7,635 nt of DNA from Candidatus Fermentibacteraceae bacterium (lineage in GTDB: Bacteria; Fermentibacterota; Fermentibacteria; Fermentibacterales; JCC-6): positions 1 to 7,635 of the forward strand of contig JAUVJW010000084.1 of NCBI GenBank assembly GCA_030596465.1, given 5' to 3'. Each line of letters starts with the position of its first letter. Position 1 is the stretch's first letter. Below are positions 5,907 through 7,635 of the stretch, piece after piece. The translations under genes were made by a program, and so were the position numbers. The notes beneath the pieces were generated by a model. That model was not told where the DNA came from. It saw nothing but the letters and a program-made list of their open reading frames with translations, and did no database searches.

Positions 5907-7635
5907 ATGAATACCTCTTTCAAAAAGCCCCTTTCTGCTTTATTGCTTTTACCTGCTGTTCTCCTTTTCGCGGCGGTTTCTTCTCTGGCTGAATCAAAAT
6001 ATCATCAAACGGAATCACTACCATTTCCGGGTGGATCAGACGGACGGCCTTTTGTAGCAACCAGCCTGCACAATCTTTCCAATCTCTGGGCGATATTCTC
6101 GAATGTCGGGCTGTATGGAGCTGTGTATTCCAATTCTATGGAATGGCCCGGTGGTGAGGGTTCCCAATATCTCTGGTTTGGATCGATATGGGCATCTGCT
6201 TTTGGCTTGGTTGTTCCAGAAGGTGTACCCGGTCCGTATGTCAGCTCTGGTGTTTATCCGCTTTGGAGTTATCTTGAGTACTGGCCCAGTGAGGGCTTTC
6301 CTATGATAAAATCAACACCGGGAGCAACTGCCCATGAAGAAACCATCTGGGGTGAAGATGACTGGTCCACAAACAATGAATCACCCATGGGTGTAAGAAC
6401 ATTCCAGCGTGCCTTAAGCTGGAGTACTCCCGGATTTGATCAGTTTGCTGTTAATGAAATAACTGTGACACACCTCAGCGATTCCGGGAACCCCGGAGTC
6501 CCTCTGGATGCATTCTGTTTCTCAATACTCGGTGATTGTGACATTGCCACAGCAGACCCCGGTCAGCAATACTATATGGACGATATGGTTTTCTACGATG
6601 GTCATGCCATCTGGTGCAACGACCCCTACGCCACCTTTGACTATGAATTTGACTCCGGAATGAAAGCAAGCCAGGCAGATATCTTTGTTTATCAGAGAAA
6701 CCCCGATGCATCCTGGAGCGACCCTGAAGACGATATCTACTATCACTACAATTACTCTGGAACCGATGGAATAGTTGATGCCGATGTTAATTCGGATGGT
6801 GTTTCAGATCACTTTACAGTGTTATTCAAGATAGTGGGCAGCGATACTGTTTACACAACTGAGCTGAATACAGGGTTACAGCTTTTTGCAGATGGCAGAC
6901 CACCCGGGTTCTGGCATCACACAGTGGGAGATACCATTTATGCTGTTGTTCCCAGAAACATGAGTTACATGTGGGACGGGAATGATCCAACTTCATCCAC
7001 CGATGACTCCGGTGAGCCCACGGTTTCCCCGCCATGCAACGGTTTTCTTGGCTGGAGACTTCTTGATTTCTGGATAAAGAAAGCCGATGGCACCATTGAA
7101 AGACCAATTGATGTTTTGGGATACCCTGTTCCTCTCTCTCACTCCTGGTGGAATACAGATGGTACTCCCTATACTAATGAAGCATCTTACAATTATGTAT
7201 GGGGAGAAAATCAGGACTTTTGCGGCAGGCAGAGCGGCCCGGCTTATCTCTCCGGCTGGATCGGTGATCCCAGTGCTCCAAAAGCGTTCCTGCCGGCAAA
7301 TCCAGGTCCATTCCCCATAGTGGATGATAACCCTTTTGCAATGGGTTACCAGCCATATGATTACCAGTTTCTTATGTCTCTTGGACCTGTTGATCTTGCT
7401 GATGGAGACAGTCTTCATATCGTTGGCGGCTGGGTTATAGGCGCCGGTCTTGCAGACCTCAGGGTACAGGCAGATAACATGCTTGATGCCTACTACCGTG
7501 ACGGAGGGTGGGGTGTTCCTGATGTTCCGCCGGTACCCTCATTTTTCTATGAAACAAGTAATGGTGTAGTAGATTTTTCCTGGAGCGATGAAGCAGAGAT
7601 CTATGAGCCCTTTGGAGGCTATCACCTTTACAGAT
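5907..7635 (+). CDS. Large secreted protein with calcium-type loop and fibronectin-III-like domain (C-terminus beyond window)
   Basis: The frame is open for 576 codons to the right edge with no stop. Residues 1-28 form a signal peptide (lysines at 6-7, hydrophobic LLLLPAVLLFAAV, cleavage after SLA). Residues about 55-110 (NLWAIFSNVGLYG, then GSQYLWFGSIWASA) resemble the opening of large secreted proteins common in Marinimicrobia, Cloacimonadota and WOR-3. A calcium-type loop D-x-N-x-D-G-x-x-D covers 293-301. Residues about 487-537 (FLMSLGPVDLADGDSLHIV, then ADNMLDAYY) continue that family pattern, followed by a proline linker (DVPPVPSFF) and the start of an Ig-like or fibronectin-III-like domain (VVDFSWSDEAE, then GGYHLYR). 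In this family further such domains and a sorting domain usually follow; they would lie outside the window. No enzyme motif is evident, and the biochemical role is unknown. The gene follows the lipoprotein gene by 4 bases, so the three are probably one transcript. Confidence 0.87.
   Translation, partial: MNTSFKKPLSALLLLPAVLLFAAVSSLAESKYHQTESLPFPGGSDGRPFVATSLHNLSNLWAIFSNVGLYGAVYSNSMEWPGGEGSQYLWFGSIWASAFGLVVPEGVPGPYVSSGVYPLWSYLEYWPSEGFPMIKSTPGATAHEETIWGEDDWSTNNESPMGVRTFQRALSWSTPGFDQFAVNEITVTHLSDSGNPGVPLDAFCFSILGDCDIATADPGQQYYMDDMVFYDGHAIWCNDPYATFDYEFDSGMKASQADIFVYQRNPDASWSDPEDDIYYHYNYSGTDGIVDADVNSDGVSDHFTVLFKIVGSDTVYTTELNTGLQLFADGRPPGFWHHTVGDTIYAVVPRNMSYMWDGNDPTSSTDDSGEPTVSPPCNGFLGWRLLDFWIKKADGTIERPIDVLGYPVPLSHSWWNTDGTPYTNEASYNYVWGENQDFCGRQSGPAYLSGWIGDPSAPKAFLPANPGPFPIVDDNPFAMGYQPYDYQFLMSLGPVDLADGDSLHIVGGWVIGAGLADLRVQADNMLDAYYRDGGWGVPDVPPVPSFFYETSNGVVDFSWSDEAEIYEPFGGYHLYR

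Noticed and set aside
6327..6350. AHEETIW in the third protein as a zinc-peptidase motif
   Set aside because: It reads HEETI, lacking the second His of HExxH, and no peptidase fold markers surround it.
6993..7418. Minus-strand open frame of 141 codons opposite the third operon gene
   Set aside because: No domain pattern and no convincing ribosome site; the plus-strand frame is continuous and has family-like motifs.
1..7635. tRNA, rRNA, CRISPR, insertion sequence or rho-independent terminator
   Set aside because: No cloverleaf, spaced long repeats, transposase frame, terminal inverted repeats or GC-hairpin with T-run was found; the two gene ends where terminators are expected lie outside the window.

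Overview
The window holds four protein-coding genes in a divergent arrangement, with about 170 bases of intergenic DNA between the two arms. All four products start with export signals. This points to a Gram-negative (diderm) bacterium with an outer membrane. A TonB-dependent receptor with a carboxypeptidase-regulatory-like N-terminal domain, plus a FlgD/type IX-secretion-like C-terminal domain on a secreted protein, suggests the FCB superphylum. Uncultured lines such as Fermentibacterota, Cloacimonadota, WOR-3 or Marinimicrobia fit best. That placement is from family style only and no marker gene confirms it. Base composition looks moderate, with no obvious shift between genes and no sign of mobile DNA.

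Layout. Bases 1-2200 (minus strand) encode most of a TonB-dependent outer-membrane receptor; 733 codons are open and the barrel runs off the left edge. Bases 2201-2372 are a divergent control region with Shine-Dalgarno sites for both arms, several short palindromes and a spaced GTTGA repeat. Bases 2373-7635 (plus strand) are a tight three-gene run. The first gene is an 823-residue secreted multidomain protein that looks like a metallopeptidase whose catalytic residues are gone, with a C-terminal sorting-type domain. The second overlaps it by one base and is a 352-residue probable lipoprotein with two TPR repeats. The third starts 4 bases after the second and is a large secreted protein with a calcium-type loop and the start of a fibronectin-III-like domain; it runs off the right edge.

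How they may work together (inference). The receptor would import a scarce ligand, while the plus-strand operon puts a surface or secreted non-catalytic peptidase-like protein, a lipoprotein scaffold and a second surface protein on the outside of the cell. The most notable point is the loss of the zinc-binding motif in an otherwise recognisable peptidase-like fold, which suggests a binding or adhesion role instead of proteolysis. No RNA genes, CRISPR arrays, insertion sequences or convincing terminators were seen.
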